Notes: generated by a model not told the origin, from the letters alone. 64,000 bases of DNA from Deinococcus malanensis (GCF_014647655.1 NZ_BMPP01000010.1:1-64000); one strand, 5' to 3'; positions 9,048 to 18,410 are shown, numbered from the stretch's first letter. Numbers and translations are program-made.

Positions 9048-10562
9048 TCAGGTGCCGCAGAACGTGCGGTAGCAGGCTGTCACCTCCGCACCGGCAGGTT
9101 CGGTGTATTCGGCCTGGTCCGGGGTCTCGTCGTAAGGCCGCCTAAGCGCCGTCAGCAGGCGCCTGAAGGGGGCGAGATCTTCCTGTTCGGAAGCCGCTGA
9201 CAACGCTTCCTCAACCCGATGGTTGCGTGGGATGACCGCCGGGTTGACGCGGCGCATGCGCTCAGCCCGTTCGCTCCATTCCGGAGCACGCCCGCCTTCG
9301 CTCTCGCTGCGTGATCGCCAGCGGGCGAGCCATGCATCGGGCGCCTGCGGTTGGGGGAACAGGGAGCGAAGCGGCATTTCGTTTCCGTCCGCCGCATCTG
9401 CAAGCCGGCGCCACCCGAGGGTGAAGTCCACCCCATGTTCGTGCAGCAGCGTCAACCAGTCAGCCGCGAGCGCGCGGTCCAGCTCATCGTCGCCACCCTC
9501 GCCACCTTGCAGGCCCAGCTTCTCTCTCTGGCCTTTGAGCAGCGCGGCGGCATACCACCCGGGGAAGGCATCAATCAGCTCGGTCGCCTGGCCGACGGCT
9601 TTCGATACGGCGTCCCCACCCTCCTCTCCGGCGATGAGCGGCAGCAGGGTCTCGGCCAGCCGTGCAAGGCTCCAGCGAGCAATCAGCGGCTGATTGCTGT
9701 AGGCGTAGCGCCCACCATGGTCAATGGAGCTGAACACCGCGTCTGGGTTGTACGATTCCATGAAGGCACACGGTCCGTAGTCGATTGTCTCGCCGGAAAT
9801 CGTCACATTGTCGGTGTTCATCACGCCGTGAATGAATCCGACATTCATCCACCCTGCAATGAGGGCCGCTTGCCGCTGCGCCACACGCCGGAGCAGGGCA
9901 AGATACCGGTCGGTGGTATCGGCGAGGTCCGGGTCATGCCGGGCAATGGCGTAGTCAGCGAGCTGGCGGACCCGCTGCGTTTCGCGGCGTGCGCTGAAGA
10001 ACTCGAATGTGCCTACGCGCAGATGGCTCGCCGCCACGCGGGTGAGAACGGCACCCGGCAGAAGCTGCTGGCGGTAGACAGGCTCGCCCGTGCCCGCCAC
10101 GGCCAGTGCCCGTGTGGTTGGGATTCCGAGCGCATGCATGGCTTCGCCGATCAGCACCTCACGTAACATGGGACCAATGGCCGCCTTGCCGTCGCCCCCC
10201 CTCGAGAACGGTGTGCGGCCCGAGCCCTTGAGTACGATGTCGCGGCGGTGTCCAAGCCGGTCGATGACCTCACCTAACAGCAAGGCGCGCCCGTCGCCCA
10301 GCTGAGGTGAGAATGCGCCGAACTGGTGCCCGGCATAGGCCTGGGCGAGCGGTTCGGCCCCCTCAGGAACTTGGTTGCCGGCAAAGATGGCGGCGCCTTC
10401 GGGTCCGCCCAGCACTTCGGGATCCAGCCCCAGTTCCAGGGCCAGTTCCCGGTTGAAGAACAGCAGGCTCGGTGAAGGAACGGAAGCCGGCTTCCAGGGC
10501 GCGTAGAAGCCCTGCAGGTCCCGCGCATAGGTGTTGTCGAATCGAAAAGTCGTGGCAGACAT
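9048..10562 (-). CDS. selO: SelO/YdiU protein AMPylase
   Basis: A 504-residue pseudokinase-fold enzyme that transfers AMP from ATP to Ser/Thr/Tyr side chains of target proteins, linked to redox stress in other bacteria. Family signatures are intact: N-terminal FDNTYARDL, AYAGHQFG, LGDGRALLLGE, KGSGRTPFSRGGDGKA, REVLIGEAMHALGIPT, then FIHGVMNTDN and TIDYGPCAF carrying the catalytic and metal-binding Asp/Asn residues, and the usual C-terminal ending YRTFCGT with the redox-active Cys. Length is typical of the family. It is monocistronic, transcribed leftward towards the tRNA-Arg fragment. Confidence 0.95.
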   Translation of the reverse strand: MSATTFRFDNTYARDLQGFYAPWKPASVPSPSLLFFNRELALELGLDPEVLGGPEGAAIFAGNQVPEGAEPLAQAYAGHQFGAFSPQLGDGRALLLGEVIDRLGHRRDIVLKGSGRTPFSRGGDGKAAIGPMLREVLIGEAMHALGIPTTRALAVAGTGEPVYRQQLLPGAVLTRVAASHLRVGTFEFFSARRETQRVRQLADYAIARHDPDLADTTDRYLALLRRVAQRQAALIAGWMNVGFIHGVMNTDNVTISGETIDYGPCAFMESYNPDAVFSSIDHGGRYAYSNQPLIARWSLARLAETLLPLIAGEEGGDAVSKAVGQATELIDAFPGWYAAALLKGQREKLGLQGGEGGDDELDRALAADWLTLLHEHGVDFTLGWRRLADAADGNEMPLRSLFPQPQAPDAWLARWRSRSESEGGRAPEWSERAERMRRVNPAVIPRNHRVEEALSAASEQEDLAPFRRLLTALRRPYDETPDQAEYTEPAGAEVTACYRTFCGT

Positions 10563-11029
10563 GTCAAATAGTCTGACGTCCGCCCAACGTCTTGCCGAAC
10601 TCAGCTCACAGTCCCAGATTCATGAGACATTGTCGCTTTCCGATTCCACACTCACACTTTGCAGGCCAAGGTTGACGTTCCACCACATTGACCCCAGCAC
10701 TTTTTTGACCATGCAGGCGGTCACTGGCATACCTTCGAACCGTATCAAGAAGTCATTTCCAGATAGACCTTGCTGGAAGAGGAGTATTCGAAGATCTATT
10801 GACGACAGGTACACCACGTGCACGGCTGTTGCATGTGGCCGGCTCCCCGGTATCGAAGCCAAAACCGGACGATTGACAGGGCGGCCCCAGGAAAAGGTGC
10901 CGGGGGCACGGGAAGCACCTCCCAGCTCCAAACGGGTTTCTTGAGCGGGCCGGGCAAAGGGAAACCGACCACCAGGACAGTTATCGGCTTAAATCACGAG
11001 CTAAGGAAGCGCTCCCTTCACCTGACGGC
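10563..11029. other. intergenic, no gene seen
   Basis: A region between the selO start and the end of the serine hydrolase. Open frames on both strands are short, without ribosome binding sites or recognisable products. The selO promoter should lie at the left end. Confidence 0.4.
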
Positions 11030-12415
11030 TTAAGCCAGCGGGTCGAGGCCCACCCGCTGCCGGTACGCCGCAATGGGCCAGGCCTGCCCGCCGCCCTGGC
11101 GCACCCACTCGATGTCGCCTGCCGCCGTGCGCTGGAACTGGAACGGCTCACCGACCGAACCGAAGCCAGCCTCCGGTTTGGGAATCAATGTGTCGGCGTC
11201 CACCACGGTTAATTCCGTGACACTCAGCGCAGGGTTGCCCAGCGGGGCCAGGGATACCAGGCGGCCTCCCAGATTGACCAGGTCGAACACGCCCCAGTCG
11301 GTGGCAAAGCGACCGGTGTATGAGTCCAGATTGGAGCCCGGCGCGTCGGTGGTCTTCTTCTCCGGCGCGTTCATGGCCAGATCGATCAGCTTGATGAGAT
11401 TCATTGCCCATTCGGTCGCGGGGCCGCCCAGGCAGTTCGTGAGGACAGACACTGCCAGGTCCGATTCTGGGTCGAGCCACGACTGCGTGATGTGCCCAGG
11501 AAAGCCGCCCGAATGGCCGACGACCAGGCGGTCCCCAATCTCCTCGATGATGAAGCCCAGTCCGTACCAGCGCTTGACCGGTCGATGGATCTCGGATTCC
11601 TTGCGCTGCATCAGGCGCCTGGACGCGTCTGTGAGCAGATCGGCACGGCCCAGTGCGTGCGCGGACAGATAAGCCGTGACATCTTCGGCCGTGCCGTAAA
11701 ACCCTGTGGCCGCCGCCATCGCCCGCGTGTCCGAAGACGGCAGAACCCGCCGGGGATCGTTTCCTGCCAGGCGCCCGCTGTGCCCGGCCGCCAGCTCGGG
11801 TTCGCGTTCCTGTGGCAGCTCCGGCCCCAGGTTGGTCAGCGTGAGCGGCCCGGTGATGTGTGCCGCGACGTAATCCTCGTATGTCTGGCTGCTGGCCGCC
11901 TCGATGATCAGGCCCAGCAGCGAGTAGCCCATGTTCGAGTACTTGAAGAACTGATCCGGTGGGAACACGGCGTCCGCCCGGCACCGTGCGATCAGAGCGT
12001 CGCGGTCGGGGAAATCGTAGAGCTGCTGCCAGTAGTCGCTGTCGGCCCCATCGCGGTTGATGCCGGACTGGTGCCCCAGCAGTGCGCGCACCGTCAGCCC
12101 CGCCGCGGGCGATCCTGCCAGTTCCGGCAGCCAGCGGCCCGCCAGGTCGTCCAGACGCAGCGCCCCGGTCTCGGCCAGTTGGAAGATCGCGGTCGCGGTG
12201 AAGGTCTTGGAGTGTGAGGCGATGCGGAAGAGGTGCTGTGGAGTGAGCGGCTGCCCAGTGGCCTCGTTCGCCACGCCCAGAGCAAACGAGGCTGCCAGCT
12301 CACCGTTCACCCGGACCGCCACCTGTACGCCCGGCACCCGCGCCAGGTCCCGCTGGTACTCCAGCCATGACTGCAGATAAGGGGCCAGGTCACGTACGGT
12401 GTCGAAAAGTGGCAT
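11030..12415 (-). CDS. class C beta-lactamase-fold serine hydrolase
   Basis: A cytosolic-looking protein of about 460 residues with the three active-site motifs of the penicillin-binding/AmpC fold: SHSK (SxxK) in FRIASHSKTF, YSN in FKYSNMGYS, and HSG in VVGHSGGFPG. These enzymes are usually esterases or D-amino-acid peptidases rather than true lactamases when no signal peptide is present. A C-terminal domain of about 110 residues resembles the beta-barrel extension of such hydrolases. I chose ATG 12415 (MPLFDTVRDL) as start. A GTG at 12475 adds 20 residues with no better ribosome binding site. Substrate unknown. Confidence 0.8.
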   Translation of the reverse strand: MPLFDTVRDLAPYLQSWLEYQRDLARVPGVQVAVRVNGELAASFALGVANEATGQPLTPQHLFRIASHSKTFTATAIFQLAETGALRLDDLAGRWLPELAGSPAAGLTVRALLGHQSGINRDGADSDYWQQLYDFPDRDALIARCRADAVFPPDQFFKYSNMGYSLLGLIIEAASSQTYEDYVAAHITGPLTLTNLGPELPQEREPELAAGHSGRLAGNDPRRVLPSSDTRAMAAATGFYGTAEDVTAYLSAHALGRADLLTDASRRLMQRKESEIHRPVKRWYGLGFIIEEIGDRLVVGHSGGFPGHITQSWLDPESDLAVSVLTNCLGGPATEWAMNLIKLIDLAMNAPEKKTTDAPGSNLDSYTGRFATDWGVFDLVNLGGRLVSLAPLGNPALSVTELTVVDADTLIPKPEAGFGSVGEPFQFQRTAAGDIEWVRQGGGQAWPIAAYRQRVGLDPLA

Positions 12416-12647
12416 GAGGACAGGGTAGTGCCTGGGGCACAAGGCGGGGGCCAGGAGCAATGCGTGGTTGAGCACCTTTCAGCAGCAGGATCAGGGCGCG
12501 ATTGTGTGGCCTGAACTGAGCTGGACTCGTCTGACCCCCAGGGTCTGAGGGAGCCGCGGAGCATCATGTGCTGCTCCAGCATGATTCCCCCGGCTCCGCT
12601 TTGACCAGGTTGGCAGCAGATTTTCAGGGTGGTAAGAACGGCATGGC

Positions 12648-13294
12648 TTACTGTATGTGCAACACGGGTTTGCACTCTTCCACGCCGATCAACCCAATGT
12701 CGTTCCGGGAACTCAATGCCCAGTCGTCCCGCTTGAGTCGCCAGCGATTCAACACGGCTGGCTCGCCGCGTCGTGTGGCCCAGTCATTGCCGTTCGGTTG
12801 GTAACCCATCACTTCTGACACGCGGTTGGACGCCACATTGTCAAAGAACGCCTCACTGGCCGCTTCCAAGGCCCCGAACCCTTCGAAGGCCAGGTGAAGG
12901 ATGGCCGCACGCATCTCACGGCCCAGGCCCTGGCGTCGGATACCTGGGGCCAGCCAGGAAAAAGTGGTCACCGTCTTGAGGGTGTCGAACTTCACGCCGA
13001 TTAAATCCTGCATCCCCACGGGCTGATCGCCCAGCATGACCACGAAGTACAGGCGCCAGGAATCCGGGCAAACGTTGCCGCGCCACGCCAGATAGCCTGT
13101 AGCCATTTTCGTTCACGTACCGGATTGTCCTCGTACAGGGCCATGGGATCGTCGAACGGGTAAGGTTGCCGCTCAACCACGCCAGCACGAACGACGGGAA
13201 AAAGCCGGGCGAGCAGGTCGTCCGTGGCGCCGTGAAGCTTCAACCTAGGCGTGATGACCTGGAGGCTGAGCGGTGGGTAGAGCGGAACGGACAT
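12648..13294 (-). pseudogene. GNAT acetyltransferase, frameshifted
   Basis: The N-terminal part, from ATG 13294 (MSVPLYPPLSLQ ... TPRLKLHGATDDLLARLFP), is in one frame as far as KWLQAIWRG. The rest (NVCPDSWRLYFVVMLGDQPVGMQ, then GIRRQGLGREMRAAILHLAF with the acetyl-CoA-binding R-x-x-G-x-G/A motif) continues in another frame. Both frames overlap at about 13085-13105, so a single one- or two-base indel explains the break. Fused, it would be a RimJ/RimL-type N-acetyltransferase of about 215 residues. Either the gene is dead or the assembly has an error here. Confidence 0.75.
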
Positions 13295-13765
13295 GGGCCT
13301 AGGAGAATACGGATGGCTCAGGGAAGCCATAGGCGAAAGAGCCTAACGTCCGGTCCCGTTGTCGAGATTGCTGAGGGAAGCGTGGTAGGTCACGCCTGGT
13401 GCTGCTTCAGCATGAGTTTCGCCGAACCGCTTCGACTCCGCTTCCGCTCTTTCCAGTCCTGGATCTTACGGCCAGCCAAAAGTGGATTTTACTTTACGCC
13501 CATCGCCCGGTGTGCCTTCCGCGTGCCTTATATGAGGTGGAGACCATGGGCGTCGTTAGACGATGAAGGGAGAGCACCTGGGCTGGGAAAGCCCAGTAAA
13601 AACGGGGTCGAAGGCATCTGGGAACATCAAGGAACCTCAGGAACTCTGTAGAGCTTTCACATAGTTAAAGGTTCAAAGTCGAGGTCATACACGCAGAGAA
13701 ACGCTGCGACGGGGTGAGCTCTCCACAGCCCGGCTTACCACGCCACCTTGATTGCTACGGGGCCA
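13295..13765. other. intergenic, no gene seen
   Basis: About 470 bases downstream of the monooxygenase operon and upstream of the acetyltransferase. No supported gene, and I could not recognise a riboswitch or terminator. Confidence 0.35.
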
Positions 13766-14788
13766 TCAAGTCCGGAAGCGCGGGATCACGTCCTGCCCAA
13801 AGCGCTGCATCTCTTCGAGCTGAGGGCTGAACTGGAGCAGCAGCAGGTCCACGCCCGCTGCTTCGTACTCGCGGATGCGCGCTACGATCTGCTCCGGGGT
13901 CCCGATCAGGCGGGGACGCAGGCCCCGGTTGCTGACGCTGTACTCTTCGAGGCTCACCTGACTCTCGAGCTGGCTGCCACGGACAAAGTCCTGATACGAC
14001 GCATACGCCTGTGGGCTTTGCCTCACGTCGGTGATGCGTGCCAGTTCTGCCTGCGCCTCCTCCTCAGTGTCACGGCAGATGACGTAGGCAGCCATCCCGA
14101 ACTGCATGGGGACGCCGCCCGCCGCTTCACGCCGCGCGCGCATGTCGGCAATCTTGGCGGCGATAATTTCCGGAGGGTCACCGTGCATGACGTAGGCGTC
14201 CGACTTCTCCGAGATGAGCTGCTTGGCACGGGGCGACTCGCCGCCCATGTACACGGTGGACAGCTGGGCCGGTTTGGGTTCCAGGTGCGTGCCTGAGAGC
14301 TGGTACAACCCTCCAGCGTGGTCCACGACCGGCTCGGTGAGCAGTCGGCGCACGACGCTCAACCACTCCTCGGTGCGCGTGTAGCGGTCGTCGTGCTGAT
14401 CGAATGGCATCCCGTACTGCCGCGCCTCGTCGGCCCACCAGCTGCTCACCACGTTCAGGCTGATGCGGCCCGGCGCGATGGTTTCGAGCGTGCTGATCGC
14501 CTTGGCGGTCAGGGCTGGAGCGTGATAGTTCGGGCGCACCGCCAGCATCAGCTCCAGATTCTGCGTCACGGCGGCCACGGCGGGTGCCAGCGTCCAGGCG
14601 TCCAGGCTCGGCGCCTGAGGTCCCTTGATGTCGTTGAGGTTGAGTTCCGCGATCAGGCTGAGGTCAAAGCCCAGCTGCTCGGATTGCACGGCCACGTCCC
14701 GCACGTATGTCCAGTCGGTGGTCATGTCCTCCTGCTCCACGTTGCGGAGCCAGCCGCCGAAAATGGGCATCCAGTAACCAAAACGCAT
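13766..14788 (-). CDS. LLM-class FMN-dependent monooxygenase (SfnG/SsuD-like)
   Basis: A 340-residue luciferase-like TIM-barrel flavoprotein, start ATG 14788 with AAGGAGA correctly spaced upstream. It begins MRFGYWMPIFGGWLRN; the family core is seen in APGRISLNVVSSWWADEARQ, DRYTRTEEWL and YMGGESPRAKQLI. This subfamily includes alkanesulfonate monooxygenase and dimethylsulfone monooxygenase, which release sulfite or sulfinate using FMNH2 and O2. It is the last gene of a four-gene leftward operon with D-cysteine desulfhydrase, racemase and ATP-grasp enzyme, which supports a role in sulfur scavenging or in an oxidised sulfur-containing metabolite. The reductase partner is not in the window. Confidence 0.85.
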   Translation of the reverse strand: MRFGYWMPIFGGWLRNVEQEDMTTDWTYVRDVAVQSEQLGFDLSLIAELNLNDIKGPQAPSLDAWTLAPAVAAVTQNLELMLAVRPNYHAPALTAKAISTLETIAPGRISLNVVSSWWADEARQYGMPFDQHDDRYTRTEEWLSVVRRLLTEPVVDHAGGLYQLSGTHLEPKPAQLSTVYMGGESPRAKQLISEKSDAYVMHGDPPEIIAAKIADMRARREAAGGVPMQFGMAAYVICRDTEEEAQAELARITDVRQSPQAYASYQDFVRGSQLESQVSLEEYSVSNRGLRPRLIGTPEQIVARIREYEAAGVDLLLLQFSPQLEEMQRFGQDVIPRFRT

Positions 14789-14918
14789 GACGTCTCCTTC
14801 AAGTGCCTGCCAAAAAGACGAGTTCTTTTTGGCTGAGTGCGGCGGGGGGTGGGAGGGACCGGGAGAACCGGGGTGTTGCGCGGCTGGCTGCGGCCACGCC
14901 GGGCCGCAACCAGAGGTT

Positions 14919-16199
14919 CTAGCAGGCGCAGGTGTAGCGAAACCCGAACAGCTCACCCTTGAGCACCTCGTAGAAGGGTTCGGGATCGTCCGGGTCGAGG
15001 ATCCCGTCTACCAGCGTGCCTCCGGCAGGCCGCTCGCCCCGGATCAGGCTGAGCCACTCGTCCTTGGTGACGTGCTCCTGCGGCATGACGCCTGCCCGCT
15101 CACGGACCAGCTTCACGTAGTCGCGCAGGAAGGTCCACCGCACGCCATCGCGCTGCTGCGGGGCGTCGAACGCCTCACCCGTGGCGTCGCGGTAGGCCAG
15201 CGCCGGCAGATCGACGCCACTGGCGATGGGCAGCCCGATCCACTTCCAGCTGCGGGTGTTCACATCGAGCAGCAGGTGCTCGCCCGTGTCGGGGTCCTGC
15301 ACGAACTCGATCTCGCTGATCCCGTGAAAGCCCAGGGCCTGCAACACCCGCACGCCCCGCTCGGCGATCTCGGGAACGAACCGGGCGTCCGCCAGGCAGG
15401 AGGTTCCGAAGTCGGGTGGGTACTGTTCGAGCTTGCGCCCGACGAACACACCACGCGGGCGGCTTTGCGCGTCCAGGTAGCTGCAGACGCTGTAAAACCC
15501 GCCTGGCCGGGTCTGCACGATGCGCTGGGCGACCAGCTGAAGGCCCCGCTGCGCCGCTTCCTGCACACGTGAGGCGAACTCATCCGGGGTGTGCACCACG
15601 AAGACCTTGGCCCGGAAGGCCTCGTAAAAGGCGCGGGACTCATCGGGCTTCAGGATCACCGGGTACGGCACCTGCGCCGCGACCTCCCGCACCCGTTCGT
15701 GCGGGCCGGCGGCCAGGTCTGCCAGGGGCACGCCGTCCAGATACCAGCTTTGCGGGATGGGAATGCCCAGCTTCTCGGCGGCCCGGTACAGGCTGGTCTT
15801 GTTCAGGGCCGTGTCGATGACCTCCTGTCCACTGAACGGCACATGGTAGAAGCGTTCCAGCTCGGCCCTGTGATGCGCCGTGGCGAACACCCAGTCGTCG
15901 TTCGTGGGGAAGAGGACCGGCTTGTGCGCGAAGCGTGGCCCGAGGTCTAGAAGAAAGTCGGTGAACTCACGCCCGCCGTCCGCGACGTCCGGGCACAGAG
16001 CCAGGGCGCTGAGGTACCGGCTGCGCTGTCCCAGGCCGCCGCCTTCGCGGTCCAGGCCGAGTACAGGGATCCCCTGCCGTCCCAGACTGCGCGTGATGGC
16101 CAGAGCGGTGATGTGGGTGTTGAAGGTAATCGCAGCGGGCAGGCCCACCTCATTGATCCGGTCGATGGCGGCCAGCAGGTCAGAACGTTCGGTGATCAT
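14919..16199 (-). CDS. ATP-grasp carboxylate-amine ligase
   Basis: A 426-residue ATP-grasp enzyme. The N-terminal domain (ITFNTHITALAITRSLG) is a Rossmann-like PurK-type fold. The ATP-grasp core has KTSLYRAAEKLGIPIPQSW, VPYPVILKPDESRAFYE (nucleotide-binding Lys), and the metal-binding end SEIEFVQDPDTGEHLLLDVNTRSWKW (E and N-T-R). It should join a carboxylate to an amine, using ATP through an acyl-phosphate. It ends FGFRYTCAC, a Cys-rich tail. The start codon overlaps the racemase stop by four bases (ATGA), so the two are translationally coupled. Substrates are unknown; the neighbours suggest a D- or S-containing amino acid. Confidence 0.8.
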   Translation of the reverse strand: MITERSDLLAAIDRINEVGLPAAITFNTHITALAITRSLGRQGIPVLGLDREGGGLGQRSRYLSALALCPDVADGGREFTDFLLDLGPRFAHKPVLFPTNDDWVFATAHHRAELERFYHVPFSGQEVIDTALNKTSLYRAAEKLGIPIPQSWYLDGVPLADLAAGPHERVREVAAQVPYPVILKPDESRAFYEAFRAKVFVVHTPDEFASRVQEAAQRGLQLVAQRIVQTRPGGFYSVCSYLDAQSRPRGVFVGRKLEQYPPDFGTSCLADARFVPEIAERGVRVLQALGFHGISEIEFVQDPDTGEHLLLDVNTRSWKWIGLPIASGVDLPALAYRDATGEAFDAPQQRDGVRWTFLRDYVKLVRERAGVMPQEHVTKDEWLSLIRGERPAGGTLVDGILDPDDPEPFYEVLKGELFGFRYTCAC

Positions 16200-16927
16200 G
16201 CGGGTGTTTCCACACTTCTTTCAGGAAGCGGCGCGAGGCCGCGGGCGTACTGGAGCGTGCGCTCCACGAGGACATCGGTCGAGTTCACGAGCGGGGCGGG
16301 CACATCCTGCGCGCCGAGCACCAGCGGCACCTCGGTGCAGCCCGCCACCAGTACCTCGGCGCCCGCATCCACCAGTTCCAGCGCGAGTGAGCGCATCTCG
16401 GCGCGCACGTCGGGACCGGTATTTCCCGCCTTGATCCGGTACAGGAGCTCCATGAAGCGCTCCAGCGAGGCGCCTTCCAGGGTAAGGGTTCTGACGTCGT
16501 GCGGCGCGAATGCCGACTGGTACAGGCCCGCGTCGAGACAGGCGTTGGTGGCAAGCAGACCGACCCGCCGCAGTGCAGGACGCTCGCGCAGCACGGCGTC
16601 CCGCGTCTCCTCGATCAGGCTGACAAAAGGAAGGCTGGTGGCGTTCAGGATGTCGTCCTCAAAGGCGTGCGCGGTATTGCACACCATCACCAGGAAATCG
16701 GCTCCAGACGCCTGCAGGCCGCGCGCCATCTGCGCCAGCACCGGGCCAGGGGACTCGCCCCGGCCGGACAGAGCGGCATTCCGGTCCGGTACGCCAGGAT
16801 TGTTGTCGATCAGGAGCCGCAGATGCTCCTGATCGCTCCCGGCTCCGGCGCGGCGCAGGACCTTGGCGAAGAAGTCCAGCGTGGCCTCCGGTCCCATACC
16901 GCCCAGCACCCCGACGGCCCTGCTCAT
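16196..16927 (-). CDS. aspartate/glutamate racemase family protein
   Basis: A 243-residue protein of the Asp/Glu/hydantoin racemase superfamily. The N terminus VGVLGGMGPEATLDF is the classic start. The two catalytic cysteines lie in VMVCNTAHAF and VAGCTEVPLVL, on symmetric domains, so a two-base PLP-independent racemase is expected. Aspartate or a related acid is the usual substrate. ATGA overlaps on both sides bind it into the operon with the desulfhydrase upstream and the ATP-grasp enzyme downstream. Confidence 0.88.
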   Translation of the reverse strand: MSRAVGVLGGMGPEATLDFFAKVLRRAGAGSDQEHLRLLIDNNPGVPDRNAALSGRGESPGPVLAQMARGLQASGADFLVMVCNTAHAFEDDILNATSLPFVSLIEETRDAVLRERPALRRVGLLATNACLDAGLYQSAFAPHDVRTLTLEGASLERFMELLYRIKAGNTGPDVRAEMRSLALELVDAGAEVLVAGCTEVPLVLGAQDVPAPLVNSTDVLVERTLQYARGLAPLPERSVETPA

Positions 16928-17919
16928 GCGAACAGCACGTCCTGGTAGGCATACAGCGCGGGCGACCCCCCGGTATGCACGAACAGTACCTTCTGCCCCG
17001 GTTCGAACTCGCCGCGCCGCACCAGGCCAATAAGTCCCGCCATCGCCTTGCCGGTATACACGGGGTCAAGCAGAATGCCTTCCAGGCGCGCGAGAAGCTG
17101 CACCGCCTCGGTCATTTCAGCGGTCGGAAGGGAATAGCCAGGACCCACCCACTCGTCCAGGGCGCGCACCGCCTCCCGGGGAATATCCGGCACGCCCACA
17201 AGCTCGGCGGTCTGCTGCGCGAGGGCGTGGACGTTGCCTTCCTGCGTCTGGCGGTCACGGCGGACGTTGATCCCCGTCAGCGGAAGGTGGGCGGTGTTGC
17301 CGGTCAGACCGACCAGCAGGCCAGCATGCGTGCCTGCGCTGCCGCTGGCGCAGACCACATGATCGAGGTCCAGACCCATCTGGTAGGCCTGCCCCAGAAG
17401 TTCCTCAGCGCAGGCGACATACCCCAGCGCTCCGAGGGCGTTGGAGCCGCCCCCGGGAATGACATAGCCCTGACGGCCTTCCCGGGTCAGGTCGTCGGCG
17501 ATGCCCTGCATCACGCCCGCCAGATCGGCGCCGCCCTCCACCACCGTGATGCTTTCGGCACCCAGGAGCCGGAACAGGAGGTTGTTGCCGCTGGCGTCTT
17601 CGTGGTAGCTGCCCGGCACGCGCTGTTCAAGCACCAGCCGGCACTGAAGGCCTTCTTTCACGGCGGCCGCCAGGGTCAGGCGGCAGTGGTTGGACTGAAC
17701 GGCCCCGACGGTGATGAGGGTGTCGGCGCCCCGCGCGAGGGCGTCGGCCACCAGAAATTCCAGTTTGCGCGTTTTGTTGCCGCCCCCGGTCAGGCCGGTC
17801 AGGTCGTCGCGCTTGACGTAGATGTCGGGGCCGCCGAGAAAGGCGCTGAGGCGCTCGAGTTTCTCGATCGGCGTGGGATGCGCCGTGTACTGACGCCGTG
17901 GAAAGCGGGCAAGGTGCAT
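16924..17919 (-). CDS. D-cysteine desulfhydrase / ACC-deaminase family PLP enzyme
   Basis: A 331-residue fold-type II PLP enzyme and the first gene of the operon. The Schiff-base lysine is in GGNKTRKLEF, the substrate-binding loop is GAVQSNHCR, and the phosphate-binding and glycine-rich segments are PGGGSNALGALGY and CASGSAGTHAG; the C terminus FVHTGGSPALYAY is typical. D-cysteine desulfhydrase makes pyruvate, sulfide and ammonia from D-Cys; ACC deaminase is the main alternative and is hard to separate by eye. AGGAGG lies in the leader (rc GGAGGATTCC before ATG). In context with a racemase and a sulfonate-type monooxygenase, D-Cys or another sulfur amino acid is plausible. Confidence 0.85.
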   Translation of the reverse strand: MHLARFPRRQYTAHPTPIEKLERLSAFLGGPDIYVKRDDLTGLTGGGNKTRKLEFLVADALARGADTLITVGAVQSNHCRLTLAAAVKEGLQCRLVLEQRVPGSYHEDASGNNLLFRLLGAESITVVEGGADLAGVMQGIADDLTREGRQGYVIPGGGSNALGALGYVACAEELLGQAYQMGLDLDHVVCASGSAGTHAGLLVGLTGNTAHLPLTGINVRRDRQTQEGNVHALAQQTAELVGVPDIPREAVRALDEWVGPGYSLPTAEMTEAVQLLARLEGILLDPVYTGKAMAGLIGLVRRGEFEPGQKVLFVHTGGSPALYAYQDVLFA

Positions 17920-18213
17920 GGAATCCTCCTGGAAATCTGACTCAAGCTACGTTCGTTGATAAAACTTGTCAACAAAGTGAGCCTGCTTTCGTTGCCGGCA
18001 ACTGCTGGGTTCCAGAAAGCAGTTATGGCAAGTTGCTAGGACAGGCTGATGCGGCTGGCTCAGGCTGAACGGGTGTGCCTGGCACGCGCCTTATTCAGGG
18101 TGGATACCAGGGGCGATTGTGGGCGGTCAATGGACAGCCGGTAGACCTGGGAAGGGACTTTAAGACGGAGTTTACGGTATCCGGGGGCTTCAACGGACAC
18201 CAGGGACTTCAGG

Positions 18214-18264
18214 GAGCTTGCACCTACGGATCAGATGGCCACGGGTTCGAACCCCTTTGGGCAC
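18214..18264 (+). repeat. tRNA-Arg(ACG) 3' fragment, right copy of direct repeat
   Basis: Shares with 8651-8705 the order GAGCTT, CACCTACGGATCAGA, GGCCA, GGGTTCGAA, CCC and GGGCAC, in the same orientation. The acceptor end is more decayed (GTCACA in place of ACCA) and the anticodon stem 5' strand is again unpaired (TGCAC against TCAGA). The shared defect shows that both copies descend from one already incomplete sequence rather than two intact tRNAs. Confidence 0.65.
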
Positions 18265-18276
18265 GTCACAAAGAAA

Positions 18277-18298
18277 GTCCGCCGAAAGGCGGACGTTT
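18277..18298 (+). terminator. terminator after right tRNA fragment
   Basis: GTCCGCC / GGCGGAC with GAAA loop, then GTTTCG. Homologous to the hairpin at 8710. Confidence 0.6.
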
Positions 18299-18410
18299 CG
18301 CTTTTGCCTGATGCGCGCAACTGATTCACTGCCAGGACGCTGATGTCCCCAGAACACGTATTCAATCCCACCTGCTTAACCCACTGAAAATGCAGCTGTT
18401 CAGGACCTGC

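Noticed and set aside
9351..10166. 271-residue plus-strand frame over selO.
   Set aside because: Antisense shadow of a well-conserved gene.
11030..12415. True beta-lactamase conferring resistance.
   Set aside because: No signal peptide; the motifs fit the broad serine-hydrolase family, so a resistance role is not supported.
13295..13765. A riboswitch or T-box upstream of the sulfur operon.
   Set aside because: The region is downstream of that operon, and I could not find conserved riboswitch elements.
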